Shown: positions 5,685-5,756 of the stretch, piece by piece
Layout: each line of letters begins with the position of its first letter
Numbering within the stretch: position 1 is the first letter of the stretch
Position numbers and translations under genes: made by a program
DNA from: Paracoccaceae bacterium
GTDB lineage: Bacteria > Pseudomonadota > Alphaproteobacteria > Rhodobacterales > Rhodobacteraceae
Reading direction: 5' to 3'
Assembly (NCBI GenBank): GCA_019090405.1
Contig: JAHRVZ010000398.1
Span: forward strand, 1 to 5,756
DNA: 5,756 bases
Notes under the pieces: generated by a model
What the model saw: only the letters and a program-made list of their open reading frames with translations
Told to the model about the DNA's origin: nothing
Databases searched by the model: none

Positions 5685-5756
5685 ATGGAACTTACCGACA
5701 TCCTCAAACCCGAGGCCGTTAAGGTATTGTCCGCTGCATCGAGCAAAAAGCGCCTG
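5685..5756 (+). CDS. ptsN: Nitrogen regulatory PTS protein EIIA-Ntr, N-terminal fragment
   Basis: The first 24 codons of an open frame that runs off the window edge, translating to MELTDILKPEAVKVLSAASS then KKRL. The ELTDIL.PE.V....AASSKKR pattern is the usual start of PtsN, the phosphoacceptor of the nitrogen-related phosphotransferase system (PtsP-NPr-PtsN), which regulates potassium and metabolic functions. The phosphorylated histidine lies further downstream and is not visible. A GGAG (5671-5674) sits ten bases before the ATG. Its place after hpf matches the widely conserved hpf-ptsN order. The short length means the call depends heavily on context. Confidence 0.85.
   Translation, partial: MELTDILKPEAVKVLSAASSKKRL

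Overview
The window reads as ordinary chromosomal DNA from an alphaproteobacterium, most likely of the Rhodobacterales (Roseobacter group). The evidence is gene order and protein style: a short, HRDC-less RNase D, a two-CBS KdsD, small divergent LptC and LptA, LptB, a long-form HPF, and PtsN starting MELTDILKPE. The base composition is moderate, with no sign of a phage, transposon, CRISPR array or RNA gene. All eight genes lie on the + strand. The family assignments come from recognised motifs and not from a database search.

Layout: (1) 1-109 is a leader with a possible promoter and an inverted repeat. (2) 110-1216 is leuB, complete, the third enzyme of leucine biosynthesis. (3) 1217-1349 is an intergenic gap with an 11-bp hairpin that lacks a U-tract and a weak promoter candidate. 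(4) 1350-4807 is a tightly packed five-gene unit: rnd (RNase D), kdsD (arabinose-5-phosphate isomerase), lptC, lptA and lptB. Junctions are an ATGA overlap, 15 bp, 10 bp and a TGATG overlap. (5) 4808-5069 is a 262-bp gap holding an imperfect terminator-like hairpin, a TTGACA element and an imperfect inverted repeat. (6) 5070-5633 is hpf (long form). (7) 5685-5756 is the first 24 codons of ptsN, cut by the window edge.

How the genes work together: KdsD makes arabinose-5-phosphate, the first committed intermediate for Kdo, the inner-core sugar of lipopolysaccharide. LptB supplies ATP-driven force for LPS extraction from the inner membrane, LptC is the membrane-anchored receptor, and LptA is the periplasmic bridge. 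The cluster therefore joins LPS precursor synthesis to LPS export. HPF (ribosome hibernation) and PtsN (nitrogen PTS regulator) follow, as in the enterobacterial kdsD-kdsC-lptC-lptA-lptB-rpoN-hpf-ptsN locus. Here kdsC and rpoN are missing and an RNase D gene is translationally coupled upstream.

I found no convincing undescribed system. The points most worth a second look are the rnd-kdsD coupling, the non-coding gap where rpoN sits in relatives, the structured DNA upstream of hpf, and the near-duplicated motif within LptA.
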